Assembly: GCA_973895155.1 (NCBI GenBank) | Contig: OZ316896.1 | Coordinates: forward strand, 14,818,001-14,882,000 | Length of the DNA stretch: 64,000 nt | Direction: 5' to 3' | Origin: Marsupella aquatica | Lineage: Eukaryota; Marchantiophyta | Shown here: positions 35,901 to 48,500 of the stretch, piece after piece | Layout: the number at the start of each line of letters is the position of its first letter | Numbering within the stretch: position 1 is the first letter of the stretch | Position numbers and translations under genes: made by a program | The notes under the pieces: model-generated | Told to the model about the DNA's origin: nothing | Database searches by the model: none | The model's input: the letters and a program-made list of their open reading frames with translations, nothing else

Positions 35901-36515
35901 CTAATAATGATCTTCCTGCCTGATAACATGGAGAACCGAGTCAAGAAAACTTGAGAGGTTGATACGATCAGGAACTTCATAATTTTCTGACACAACCAGG
36001 GACTGCTCCACCTTCATAGGCAGCTCACGGACAAGCTATGGCTGAAAATACTCATTGCTCCTCGCCATTCATCGGGGATGAAACCCTAAACTTTGCTCTG
36101 TTCTTCTTTACAGACTTCCAAGGTTTGATCTGATATTTTCAATTTGTTGAAAAAAAAAACACCTTTGGAGACAAAACGAAGTTTCAAACTTGGATAAGCT
36201 GCAAACAAAATATGAAGCAAAATACTAGTATGTCCAAAAAATAAAACATAAACTGTTCAACCATAAATGGCAGAGGTGACCAACCTTGGTCTGGCCCTTC
36301 GTTGGAATTATATTGACCTCGTGAACCTTCACAGATCCAAAGAGTAGCCCCAGACCACCACTGCACAGGAACGTGATTTGAGAATAGGACCACAGAGTTG
36401 CGCCCGAACCTTCAAAAATGGCACAATGAGCCAATGATAACAGCTTGCCATACAAAGGCGGAACGCAGGAATGCTTTGACAAACATAAATTGGCGAAAGC
36501 AAAGATAGACGTCAT
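35901..36515 (-). CDS. Unrecognised gene, two candidate 3' exons
   Basis: Two minus-strand blocks join in phase 0. One has its donor at 36285 (AAG|GTTGGT; open up to 36515) and reads KVHEVNIIPTKGQTK at its end. The other spans 36035-35901 (acceptor CCATAG) and reads LVRELPMKVEQSLVVSENY, then VPDRINLSSFLDSVLHVI, then stops at 35903-35901. The last exon has a balanced amino-acid composition unlike its other frames, which is why it is listed. The upstream limit of the first block is unknown, and further exons may lie up to 37200. I do not recognise the family. It could equally be a pseudogene fragment. Confidence 0.38.
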
Positions 36516-37289
36516 TCACAAGAATCGCAACTTCCAGCCTTGCAATATACTAGGTAATAAAGTAACCGGCCAATTTTGCAGGAATCCTGAGATAGGCGAC
36601 GAGTAGGGTGGCTCGGAAAAAGTTGGAATGCATTCGAGTTCCTAATTGAGTCCTCGTAACAATTCATACGAAAGCAACATCAAATTGAGTTTTCCGAACT
36701 TACTGTCGCTCATGCTAAAACAGTTCCCGGATGTCTGGATATTCTGTTTCCATCCGAACGCGACAAGACATTAATTCCTGCTCAATACGACTTCTGATTG
36801 GTCTCAAAACAACCCTTCAGAGGGGGCGTCGTGCAGAGCGTAGAAAGTGACGAGACTCACAAGGACCAGCAGTATAAAAGGCTACACGTAACAGCACCCA
36901 GCCAAAAGTCACACAAATCTACGGAAAACAAGCAAATGGCTTCTCCAAGCTTTGCAGATGGACGATTTTGTACAGCTGATCACTTACCCGAACTCAAGAG
37001 TGAGATGCATTTAGGCACGCTTGCAGCAACTGCTTCCCCTTGGCTACACACAGATCTGCACCGACCTTTCCCTCGATCCTCGAAGAGTTCACATTGCATG
37101 GGCCAAACTTGATGAGTCCTGTTCGTCCGTCCACACTCCACAAGGCCCTTGATCGCATGGACACGAGACGGGACACGAGACGGGACACGGGTAAAGGAGG
37201 GGCGCAAGGTTACGAGACTCGCCAGTAGTGTTTTAGCACATTTGCTACCAGATCGGGCTTGCCTATGAATAGGATAATGTACGTTAGTG

Positions 37290-37445
37290 TCCATTGTGAG
37301 ATATAATAATGACTTAGAAAAACTAAAGGGTATCTAACTAGTACATTAATGTACTTAAAAACTTGTCTGGCTGGAGGGCATTGTGACATATAATAATGCC
37401 CTGAAAAACAAGGGCCTGTAACTAGGGCATTCATTTCAGTAAAAA
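37290..37445. repeat. Diverged tandem duplication of about 90 bp
   Basis: 'cattgtgagatataataatgacttagaaaaac' at 37290 and 'cattgtgacatataataatgccctgaaaaac' at 37379 head two related units, each followed by 'aactag' and 'cattaat' type sequence. A partial third trace follows. Confidence 0.7.
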
Positions 37446-38184
37446 AATTTACTAGGACATTAATTTCCTTAAAAGTTTGAGTGTATTTTTGGTAACACAC
37501 AAGAAAAAGTAAATTTCTGAGATAAGCTACCATTAAAAGAAGTGAATTTTCTTTGCATTTGTGAATAAAAACTGGCAAGAGTAGAAAAGTGAGCAGATTG
37601 TCAAAAAGGCGGAGGTCTTGGACACCTTCCCCACGCATATGGCTAATGGTGGTTTAAGCTAGAAGTTTTAGTTTCTAGTTGTTCACCCCTTGGTCTTCTA
37701 AGAAGATGCAAGAGCCCAAAATCCAGAGAGTCCTACCCATAAAGCATGACTCCCTCTTCATATTCACACTGCCAACGATCTAAAAGTGCCACACTGGAAG
37801 ACCCAACAAAGAAGTGAAACAAGGGAAAATTCTGAAGAATACCCAAGAGGCAAAAAACTAGGGTCCCACCATCTGGTTTTGCGGTTTAGATCTGAAAATT
37901 AAAGCTCATAGGCATGTTCATAGAAATTGAGCAGCCCCAGCAAACTAAGGACAACAATTCAATAAGAATCCACAACCTTAACACAAAGAAAAGACAATCT
38001 TTGAATCAAAATCCCACAGAGAAATGAGCGGAGAATGCAACAATCCAATCACAATCCCACAGACAAAGAGCAGAGTTTATGAAGCTCACATAGTTCAATA
38101 AATTTATCATAGTCCTGCGATATCAATGACATTTGAACAGCTACAACTCAAATGATTTTTGTCTTGTGCTTGAACAGTTTAGGC

Positions 38185-38205
38185 TTTAGGGTTTTAGGGT
38201 TTAGG
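38185..38205. repeat. Short telomere-like TTTAGGG run
   Basis: Three degenerate units of the plant telomere motif TTTAGGG in a row. It is too short to be a true interstitial telomere array and may be a telo-box-like motif or chance. Confidence 0.6.
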
Positions 38206-38359
38206 AGCCAGCTGCCTATGGAGCCATCTTGCCCAATCACAAAATCTCCAAGACAAATCAAAAACACTAAGTCAACAATCTCTGAAATTCTTCATGGCAA
38301 AAACTTGACAGAAATTGCAGCTCAATTTTGGGCATCAATCTAAGGGCAAAGTGTATGTT

Positions 38360-38900
38360 TTGGAGGTAGTAAAGCTATTGGAGAGGAGAGGGGGTTGTGG
38401 AGGGGGAAACCACTATCCCAACGTGCTACTCTGTACTCATTCTCACCCACCCAACCCAGAGATATGTTGAATCAAAGTACAACAAATTATGTTGTTGAAA
38501 AAATAATTCTTGTAGGGAAGTTGCAATTTAAATGTAGTGGCTATGGAGGCAAGAGAGGGAGGGGAGGGGAGGCAGGGCAGGGGGTAATTTTGATTCCAAC
38601 GCGGTGCTCCATGCTTGTTTTTGTCTACCCAGTCCAAAGATATGTTAAATCAAAGTTCAGTTAGAAAAATAAAATTTTCACAGAAAAGTTAGATTTTCTT
38701 TGGGAAAATGTGATTTGAATGTAGTGGCTATGGAGGCAGGAGAGGGTAGAGAAAATATGGAGGGGGAGCCACTAATCTAACAAGCTACTCCACGCTTGTT
38801 TTGACCTACCCAATACAAAGATATATTTATTACATCGAAGTGGAAGGTCTAGTGTCAATGTCAACTCCCATTTCCTTTGGCAAAAATGCAAGAACTATAT
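38360..38900. repeat. Tandem repeat with units of about 170-190 bp
   Basis: Three units are marked by 'gtagtggctatgg' (about 38366 diverged, 38534, 38721), followed in each by a G-rich run, 'tgctactc/ggtgctcc/agctactcc', 'acccaaccc/acccagtcc/acccaatac' and 'aaagatat'. The period of 168-187 bp is in the range of plant satellite monomers. Confidence 0.75.
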
Positions 38901-39839
38901 TTAATTCGCATTTTCTTTGGGAAGAACATAAGTGGAATGCGTGCGTTTTGCTCCTACCCTAAAAGCAATGATTAGGAGGCAATGGGATTGATACAAACAG
39001 ACAAAAATCATCAAGAAGAGATTTTTGACAGTGGGAGAGGGTAGACAAGGGCGAGCTCACTCGAGGCAACCAACTCCTTTACTTGGAGCAGAACAGACTG
39101 GGTAACAATTTTTTGAGGGAAATCCTTACCATGGAATGCAAACATGTGGCATGATTTTGACCGTTGGATGAGTATGAGTTAATCATAGGTGGTTAACTTA
39201 ACTAATGTTAGAAAAAAGTGACATTCTAGCAAGTAATCTAAAAAGCAATGAACCAATTGTTTCACACAAAAAAGGTGGCAAAGTAGTAAATCTCACTATT
39301 AAGTTATGAGCTTGTCACAAACTATTTTTCTTAATCATAGAGACATTCAATCAAAAAGTTTGGAGCTTGGTTGGAAGCAAGTTAACCTTCTTTAAGACGT
39401 GGCTGCCACTTACATGAAAACCAAGCCAAGTGCCCTTCAAATCCACAGAGGAGAATCTGTAGGGCTGGCTTCATGCTTATGAAAGAAGTCCTCACCACAG
39501 CGGGGGAATTTCTATCTTGGGAAGAGGGGCCCAGTCAGTCTCTCCCCTGAAATTGTGAGAAGGCTTACAAGAAATTGATTGTCAGCCTCATAATGGTACT
39601 AGAGTTTGACGCTGGTCGAGATCAGTTGGAAACCCTGTTCTTAGAGCCTATTCTTCCTGACAGTTCACAGAGGATATGGGAATTCAAGGTGCAAAGAAAA
39701 CATCTCACCTCAAATTGGCAGCTATTTCATGATACCTCTAAGCCATTGCACACTTTCAAGGTACCAAATGGCTACCTATTCCAATCAGATCACTCTACTC
39801 TCCTTGCTGCTGATTTACTGCTATCTCGTGCTCACGGGG

Positions 39840-40170
39840 GGTTCACTATATGGAGGGCCATATATCGCGTGCAACGTTTTAAGGTTTGACCCCCTAACTT
39901 ATAAGTGAAAAATAAGTTTTTGCAAAACCCTTTCTTTCTTTAAATTTTGTCATTTTTTACTAAAAAACCCCTAAAAATTTAAAGAAAATATTTTTTACAA
40001 TTAAATAGGCCTATGTATTCTTTAAAGTTGACGAGTCAATAAAACATGCCCTATGTGTTCTTCCACCAAACTTTGGAAGTCTTCCGTCACACCCATTTAA
40101 ATGGGCCTATACTTTGTCGCACATAATGTGTTACTTCCGTGGAAGTGACCCCCCCCCCCCCCCCCCCGAG
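39840..40170. repeat. Dispersed repeat, copy A, with poly-C run
   Basis: Starts near 'ttcactatatgga'.  It continues with 'gaccccctaa', 'ggcctatactttgtcgca' and 'gtggaagtga', then a run of 19 C at 40149-40167. The same order is seen at 59750-60005. It is probably a transposon or its LTR piece; no coding part was identified. Confidence 0.65.
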
Positions 40171-40439
40171 ATCTTGTGTGTTGATTAGGAAGCCCGAGAA
40201 GGAAGAGATGGTACCCCTTCCTTGACATTTGCACGGGCCACCTACAAAAGCTACGTACAGGGACAAGCATGTACTGGAATGCACAAGGCCTTGACTAAAT
40301 GGACTCAGATACTGGACTGGTACCCTGACCCCAAGGTCCTCTAAAGCAATACCTGGGTGCCTTTGAGGGCAGCGACAAAGAACTATTACTTATGGCAGCT
40401 CATCTAAAAAATCCCTACAATCCAACACTGGCGGAATCC

Positions 40440-41230
40440 CCAACTCCCGATTTTTTATGAGACAACTTGGTGCACCCAATGTAATTGCAGCAACATGAAG
40501 GCATCATGCATTGCATTTGGAGTTGCCCAATGTCATAGCTCATCTGGAATTGGGCGCAATGCACTCTCATCTTGGCATCAACCATTGGTTATGAATGTCA
40601 ACTTGCAGTCTGATGAGTGGGGTGTACCAGATAAGTTATGGCATATCAAGCGTACCGTTGTTTGCTAGAATGTATGGAAAGACCGGAGCTCTCATTTTAT
40701 TGAACACACAAGGTCCAACCCACAAGCTTGGTACCAGCTTGGAGTTTGCCTTGCCATGGACTGGGCAAAACAGCAGGCAAAGGTAAGGCACGGAAGTCCA
40801 CCACTGCGAAGGCCTAAGCCATGTGTTTTGCTTATGGGACACACTCCGGTCTTTGGGAAGTACATGAGGGCATACTTCAGGTTCCCCCAATTCCACCTCA
40901 CCCGTCTTGAATATGACTGGTTTCATAGGAATTGATTCTTCATTGCATGATAGACCAATAGATAAGTAAGTCTATCACAGACCCATTGAATGGAACCTTG
41001 CTAAAACCTGAACACTGGCCAGTCTCACAGTGTGCATCTTCTGCTGCAGTAGTTAAATTTCTTGTTTGGTTGCTTCCCTCTCGGGAGGCTTAGTTTCTTT
41101 CTTGGTACCGGACCAACCGATTTTTTTGCACTTCTGACCTCTGGTCCTCGTTTGGCGTTGCCCTTGTGGCCGCCTCTTTGTATGCTATCTTAGTGAATGG
41201 AATTCAAAAAGATCTTTTAAGGCAAAAGTC
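40440..41230 (+). pseudogene. L1-type LINE 3' remnant (zf-RVT region)
   Basis: Plus-strand frames give GIMHCIWSCPMS, then LIWNWAQCTL (about 40501-40570), the Cys/His-bearing zf-RVT region at the end of plant L1 reverse transcriptases. After a frameshift come about 100 codons with one internal stop (40630-40935), including WHIKRTVVC, NVWKDRSSHFIEH and LGVCLAMDWAKQQ, the usual Trp-rich tail. The following 300 bp (GT-rich, 'gccgcctctttgtatgc') resemble an L1 3' UTR. It is 5'-truncated and inactive. Confidence 0.65.
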
Positions 41231-42092
41231 AGCCTTCTTTAATCGCTTCCCAACAGGTTCACTTGTCTATCTTTTCTTTGATAGCAAAATCACAGAGAAG
41301 CCCTCTGCAGTCCTGAATTAGAAGACTTCTCTCCCGAATTACCAGATATGCACAATTTCAAGCGCAAGGGGGTTAAACCAAGCATCGACTCTAAAGCACA
41401 ACTACAATTTATTATGTCGTATGTACCTTTCAAGTCATGCAAAATGTCATTCACTATTAGAACCTATCCTTGCATGATGTACCATCTATTTGTGATGTAT
41501 TGTACACGTCATGTGAATACCAGAGTTGGGTGCCCCTTATTTTATGTCGACAAGTGCATTGGAAGATATACAACGTTAATAGTAGAGCAAGCTACGTTCA
41601 AATGAACGATGTAAGAATTGAACGTCATTTTTGACAGAGAAATGTTTGTTGTCTGGGAAGACATACATTGATATGTTGTTTTTGATATTGTTAAATGCGT
41701 AATGCTTCAAGCGACATTCACAAAATGTTGTGGCATGGTAGATGTTCAACACATAGTTAGGACAACGTAAATTACTTGCAATCCGTCAAGAGTCAAGATT
41801 TTTGGGTTTAGGGCTATTGGGACCTCAATACTCTTCCATTTGTGATTTCAGACGTGCATTCCTCTTTAGTATTGAGAATCTGTAGTGTGAGATAGAAAGT
41901 CTTTAACTATGGTGCGAAAGATATTCAAGGATGTGCATTGTTGTTTTCTTCTGCTCAATGAAGAGTGAAGTTGTGTGTTGCCCGTGGGTTTAACTGAAGA
42001 TATTTCCCTATTTATACCATAAAGAGCCCTACTACCGTGCACTGCATGGCGCAATGAGGGCCCGACCATAGGGAGTCGGGCCGGGGGGGTGA

Positions 42093-42265
42093 GAGGCAGG
42101 GGCAAGTGCATCGGGACCGAGGGGATGGCGAGGCAGGATGTCAGGGCGAGGGCATCACTAGGACGAGGCAAGGCGTGGACCAAGGGGAGGGCAAGAGGCA
42201 AGGGCGAGCACATTGGGACCGAGGGGAGGGTGAGGCAGGGCGTCAGGGCGAGGCATTGTGAGGGC
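42093..42265. repeat. GC-rich minisatellite, about 102-bp period
   Basis: The order 'gaggcaggggcaagtgcat', 'gggaccgagggga', 'aggcagg', 'gtcagggcgagg' occurs at 42093 and again at 42195, with about 15 percent differences. The copies are open in the same frame on both strands, an effect of the purine/GC bias rather than a sign of a gene. Confidence 0.75.
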
Positions 42266-43804
42266 CGGCAAGGCATCGTGAGCATTGATGCCCATATACG
42301 TATATTGCGAGGGGAACTATCCATAATGAAGACATGGGCATGGAAGGCCTCACCAGAGAGGGCTAGTGCTAATCAAACAGATACAAAAATCCACTAATAT
42401 ATCTAACGGCCAGTTTTGATTCTCACCAATTCTGGATTTCATAACGGGACAAAGGACTAAAAATGGCGGCATTGTCTATTATAGTTGTAGATTTGGTGAT
42501 CATATTGACAGAGGACAAGACTGTCCGTGGGTTCTTTTGTCATGGAGGTGTGATCAACAAGTTGTGTACCGTGGAGACAAAATACATGTTGGGCAAATAC
42601 CTGGAAACAAGTCCTTGAGCACTTTAGTGACTACCCTAGATTGATCGAGCACTTTGTAGAGACAATGCATTTCATCTCTATCTGTTGGGTAGAGTACTTC
42701 ATTTTGGGCAACAAGGAGTTGGATCCTGTAGATTTCTTGCTGTAGCCAGGCAATGATCAGCCATACCCAAATGGGAAGACTGTCGCAACTTTGTAGCTGT
42801 ACTATGAGGTCCGCGATCTTCCTTTGTGCTCTCTATCAACTTCACAGCTTCTATATCAGGTTGAGATTAACTGGGGGGTTAACCTTAACCTGACTCAAGT
42901 AGTTGGGTTTTGATAACATGAATGGTCAGTGTGCCACCCAAAACAGTACAGGAGACAAAAAGGTCGCCTGACACATTATGTTATGTCAAAGCAATGCAAT
43001 AAGCAAGGTACATCTTATTGCTCTCATGTTTTGGACATCTGCTTGTTCAGGGCATGTATATAGGTAACCCATAAGGTTATTGTCCCGGCCATAAAACCTT
43101 TTATGTCCCAGCTGTACATACCTCATTTATGGTGGTGTTTTGATGTGCCTTATTCTCATCAAAGCCCCGCCCACACCATTTTCTGTTGGTGGAAACTTGG
43201 CAGATCGACCATGTTTGAGACCCCTATTGGATCCACGCCTTTAGGACCTATCTCCAGGTTTTACCCTTTTCGTTCTTTGGCAATTATATATAAAAGCCTC
43301 AATGCTATTCTTTAAATGTTTGTAGAAGTGACAACAAAAGTCATCATGCACGGTCATCATTTTGACATAGATAACATTCTATAATTCTTTCCATTGGCAT
43401 GAATTTTGGTGAATCATGGTGGGGCCCTAAAGTCACTAATTAAGGACCCCCATGGGAATCTCCTTCCAAAATCCCTAGAAGCACGTGCAACCACATCGGT
43501 ACTATTGGTCACAAACAAGAATGGTTAGTTATGCAAGAAAAACCAAACGTGATTGTTTGTGTTTGAGGCAAGGCAAAGCAAAATAGTTTAACCCCGGAAC
43601 TATAAAAAGAATGAATTTTGAAAAATAACACTTCAGATAAACAAAGAAATTGGACAAAGAAAATGGGTTGTCATGGATAGATCAGTGTATTCTGGACAAT
43701 TGGTTGAATTTTCTATTTGATTGGCAAACTTTTGAAATAGGGGTAGAAAAAAACTCTTGTGCTTCTATGATAGTAGAAGAAACTCTTTGGCTACTATGGA
43801 TAGA

Positions 43805-43924
43805 GGAATACCAAGGAATGTAAAAAACCCTTAGATTACCATAGGAATACCAAGGGAATGTAAGAAACCCTCTGATTACCATAGGAATACTAAAGGAACA
43901 CAAGAAACCCCTTGGATACTATAA
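43805..43924. repeat. 40-bp tandem repeat, three copies
   Basis: Units start with 'ggaatac' at 43805, 43844 and 43884, each followed by 'caagg-aatgtaagaaaccc' and 'gattaccata' with a few changes. Confidence 0.85.
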
Positions 43925-45512
43925 CATTTTGCATGGAATGTGTGGAATGTCATATGGGTTGTATGTACATGGAATACAAAGGGAAAGTTTGGACTGTTAC
44001 CATGAATAGGCTCCTCTTTTTGTCCTCTCATCTCCATACTCAAACATATTCCAATATGCAACTCTTCATCACTCCAATTTGTTGATTGACATCAAAGTCA
44101 CTTACCAAGGGGTCAAGGAACTAATTTGTTGGGGCCCTAGAGTCACGTCTAGAGGGTTCACTTCTATCCTCCAACCCTTCTGTTTGCTATTAGATATATA
44201 GATAGATGTTGTTGACCCTTTCACAAACCCAACTACTCTACATTTGTTTATGCATTTCATGGTCAATAAAGTAGAGATCCCAAGTCCCTCATCCATAAAC
44301 CAAAAGGAGCAAATGTTCTTATGAGTTTGTGCCTCTGAATTTGGACGAGTTCGAGGAACACTCCCGAAGACATCAATCATGAGAGCTCAGCTTTGTTTTC
44401 ATTGTAATATATAGCTCAATGCTCAGCTTGTTAGGAAGGCAGGAGCCGTCCACTTGATGATTTTAGACGTCTTCAATTGGTCTTAAGACTCTCTGGAGTC
44501 TCGAGGTCTTGTATTGGCGAAGACACGGAGTAATCAGTGATGAGTAATCGAAGGCTCAACTTACTCAAGACATTGTTTCTCTTCGATGGGATTATGAAAT
44601 AATGACCACGAATTCGCTGCTCAGCTGGTACGTTCGTGAAAGAGAATGGCTATTGTGGATTTGTGCATGGAAAGGAAGCGAGCTTTGATTGCTGATTAGG
44701 ACCACATTTCCGATATCATCTATTATTTCATAACGAGATGCAGCAGGTGAAAACTTTGTGTCTCTTTCTTTCTTGGCGACTGTGGACATCTCTTGAAATA
44801 GGTCGTAAGGACTTCTCTATGAGAGGGGACATGAAAAATTAGCAGGATTCTCTGCAGGTCAGATGAATTGTCCATATAACATGTTCATGAGATAGGGGCT
44901 GTTGGGAAGGTTGAGTTTGCTGGACTTGTACGAAAGGCACTGCTGGAAGCTAGATATATACAGCGAATATATCCAAACTGCAATCTTTTTTTGTTGGTAG
45001 TGAAGTCCATTGGTCTTCTCTGCTTCGTTTTGTTGCCTCATTGTCATTTTTGTCCATTCAACGTCTCTCTTGCAAAACCTAAATTAATGGGAAATGAAGG
45101 TCTGCAGACATGTGTGAATTTTAAATCGAATTCTAGATTGAGTGTCATGAGTTGTCTTGGGGTACCCTTCATCTTTGTTTATCGCAAGGTCGAGCTGTAA
45201 CATTGGTCAAGAATAGCCCTTCTCTGCGCAATGAACAATTCAACATGGTGCTTATGCAGGGTTTGAATCGGACACCAACTTCACTTTTTCTCCCTACTCT
45301 GCACAGTACGTGTTGCAACCATCGCTCGCTTTTGTGAGAGAGCAGGTCCAAATGGCAGCCACTGGTGCACGCCATTTTTTCGTTGGGGTCCGTTTACCAA
45401 CCCGCAGCTGGTAAACTGCTGTGGATGCTCATAGACACATCCTCAGATTCTGCGATGTACATCGGGGTTTAAGGGCAGCCGCGAAGGCGGACAACTTTAG
45501 ACGGAAGCCGGA

Positions 45513-48500
45513 ATGGATTCCAGCGGGGGAGGTGGAGGAGGTGCCCCGGACAACCAGATGATGTGGCTTGTGAACTGCCTTAATGCCACGCTCGACACAA
45601 CTCCCGCCGTACGCATTGCTGCGGAGGATGGTCTCCGAAATGCCTCTGTACACTCCGGTACGCCGAATTTCTCCTTTTGCATGTATTACAACCGTGAAAT
45701 AATTTCCTAAGCAGAATCGACCACTCGTAGGCACTTGAATTGAGAAGTGTCGAAAATTGTAGCGAGTTGCAACGTAAAGGAGATTTATTGACGCTCAAAG
45801 AGGTCAAATGTCAATTTCAGGGGGAATTTTGCATTTGATCTTTTTGAGCTGTCTAATTTCTATGAAAAGGTATCACTTGAAGTGAAGGTACAATAACCAT
45901 GGTAGAGTGAACTAATTTTGGATTTCCAATGTTATTTCTTGTTAGAGTCATCACCTTCTAATGTTTATGACGCGGTATACATTAGATAGCTGATGCCTTT
46001 GCTTTGTAAGGCTGTACTCAAGAAAATGGGATGCGGATTTTATGGTTCTTTGGATACGTGGACAGATAGTAAAAGGCGAAAGCTAGCTGAAATTTAGCCG
46101 CAATTCAGCATCTAAAATTTTACGCCAATCACCTACCAGCAGTCCAAGCTGAGTCAGATAGAATGTTACTATGCGGAGACACGGAAATTTCACATTGTGG
46201 ATCGGGCTACAAAGTGGACTGTCCCTAATACCGATGTCTCATTGGTAAACTAGTTGTTCTCTCGAGATTGCCTGGATGACAATCGTTTAGGTGATCCCTT
46301 CCTTTTTTCGTTGATCTTTTCCTGTTGACATTATGAAATTCCAATTTCAGGGTATGGAGTGGCTCTTGCGAAAGTCACAGTGAATAGGGAGGTACCATTG
46401 GGCCTGCGTCAAATATCCTTTACAAAGTAGTGTGCGTTGGCATCTACGGAGAGGACCTGAGTCATGAAGAATTAGCAGACCAGAGTTAATTTCTAGTGCT
46501 CTGTCATAGTTTACTGCCTTTGTGGAGTCACCAGAGACTATTTTTTGCATCCTTTTTAGTTGTGTGATTGTATTTATGATCAAAATTGAGCATGCTGTAC
46601 TTAACATCTGGTGCACCTAGCGGCCGTATTGCTGAAACAATATGTGAAGCATCATTGGCAAGAAGGGGACCAAAACTATATTCCTCCCTTGGCGTCTGTG
46701 GAAGAGAAGGTATTATGATCATGATGGAGTGCAGTAACCATTTAATGTCAATTCGGTGTTTGACGATTGTACCTAACTCATCGATCGAGGTGCCACACTA
46801 CATATTGAATTGTTTAAGAGCAACGCGTGCAGTTAGGCCGAATTGGAGCCTGATGTGTAATTATTTTGTCATTCATTATCTGGCAGGCTATTATTCGAGG
46901 CTTACTTCCTCAGGCATTAGAGGATCCCCATGGAAAGATCCGAACAGCTGTTGGAATGGCGATTGCATCCATTGCCAACACAGATTGGCCGGAAGAATGG
47001 CCAGAACTTATAGGGTTTCTTCTCACGTTTATCAGTGACCAAACTGACAAGAATAGAGGTCAAACGCAGATCTCAATCAAGTAAAGTGAATAGATATGCT
47101 TAGCCTTGCATTGTGTGCGCCTGTTGGATCCGCACGGTGCAGAAAAATCCTGATATGTGAAAAGCATGCTCCCTGGAGAAGGCTGCATTTTTTCCAAGAT
47201 TATTTTAATTACTTGAATTCTCTCCACTTTCTCTTGGTAACATATCCACTCAGAGCTATCCCTTTTACGGATGCTTACAACGATCCGAAATTATCATCAC
47301 CCTGGGAAACGCTACTTGTTGTCTATGTTATGCTTAAAATCTTCGTGCTACGGTAGCATTAGGATTTCCAGTACACATGCAAATTTTCTTTGTCTACTCA
47401 AGTGAAAAATGATTTGATCTTTATTTTGCAGTACATGGTGCCTTGAGGTGCTTGGCACTATTCTCTGGGGACTTGGATGATTTACAGTTGCCACCTCTTG
47501 TCCCGGTTCTCTTTCCTGCACTCTACTCTATTGTGTCAGCCACAGCCGTAAGTTTCATATCTAAAACCCACGTCCATCAATGCTGATGTATTCCTAAACT
47601 CATGTCACGAGTGTCTAACGCTAAGACGTTGCGCGCAGGTCTATGATGCCTCCTTGCGGCGCCGTGCCCTTATTGTCCTCCACAGTTGCATTTCCACACT
47701 TGGTGTTATGAGTGGTGCATATCAGGTGATCCCATGCAGCATCAGTTTCGATTATTGATTTCTTCGTTCTAGTACATGAACCTGTATTATTGAATTTATC
47801 AGTGCGTGCTCCCCTCTCTTGTCTAGGAAGGTGCTAGTCGTAATAGATGCATATGGCATAAATGAAGGTCCTTGAACTCATGGTATATTATCTGTGAAGA
47901 TGCCGATTTTTGGTGTGAGAGAATTTTCTTATGGGATCTCCGATTGCCATTGGACCTGCAGTCTGAAACGAGAGCTCTAATGGCACCTATGCTGAAGTCT
48001 TGGTTACACCAATTTGCTTTGATATTGGCACCCCCATTACCATCAGAAGATCCAGAAGACTGGGGATTACGAATGGAGGTAGGTTGGGAAAAATCAAAGT
48101 TTCTCTGAATGCACGTAATAGTTTATTTTGCTTCAAATCAATGATTTAGCTCAGAATTTCTCCTCCTAGGAAAACTTTGCTGATCAGGTAGAAGTGATAG
48201 AATCAAATTCTGGTTCAGTATCAACTCTGCCATTCTCATAAAGGATAATTTTGCGTATTTGTCAACAAATATTGAGAACGTGGATGAGAAGAAGTTCCTT
48301 CTTGCCCCAATTACATGATTATTTGTCTTTCCATTCCAGGTGCTGAAGTCACTGCAACAGATAGTGGAGAATTTCCCCAAAATAGCTGCAACTGAGTTTC
48401 CAGGCAAGCTGTTCTCTATTTTGTATAGCCGTCTAGTTTGGAGGACTGAATGAGTTTCTTCCTCGTGTGTCTGATTGTCGTAAATAGTCAACTAATTATC

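Larger units (their letters stand above)
36516..38350. other. Spacer with short repeats
   Basis: No certain gene. It contains a small array of the decamer-like unit gggacacgaga (37157-37190), a roughly 90-bp diverged tandem duplication (37290-37445, marked by 'cattgtgacatataataatg') and a telomere-like motif near 38185. Confidence 0.4.
41231..45512. other. Repeat-bearing spacer upstream of IPO9
   Basis: About 4.3 kb with no recognisable intact gene. It contains a GC-rich minisatellite (42093-42265), a 40-bp tandem array (43805-43924) and degenerate readings (for example around 42700-42910) that may come from a transposon. The right end holds the IPO9 promoter and 5' UTR, with no assignable element. 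Confidence 0.4.

Noticed and set aside
37157-37190. Array of short repeats that might suggest a CRISPR
   Set aside because: Units are contiguous with no spacers, and the genome is eukaryotic.
40149-40167. Run of 19 C as a functional element
   Set aside because: The homologous position in copy B has only five C, so this is slippage or a sequencing/assembly effect.
42089-42397. Open frames on both strands with repeated peptides
   Set aside because: Explained by the 102-bp GC-rich minisatellite, whose period is a multiple of three.
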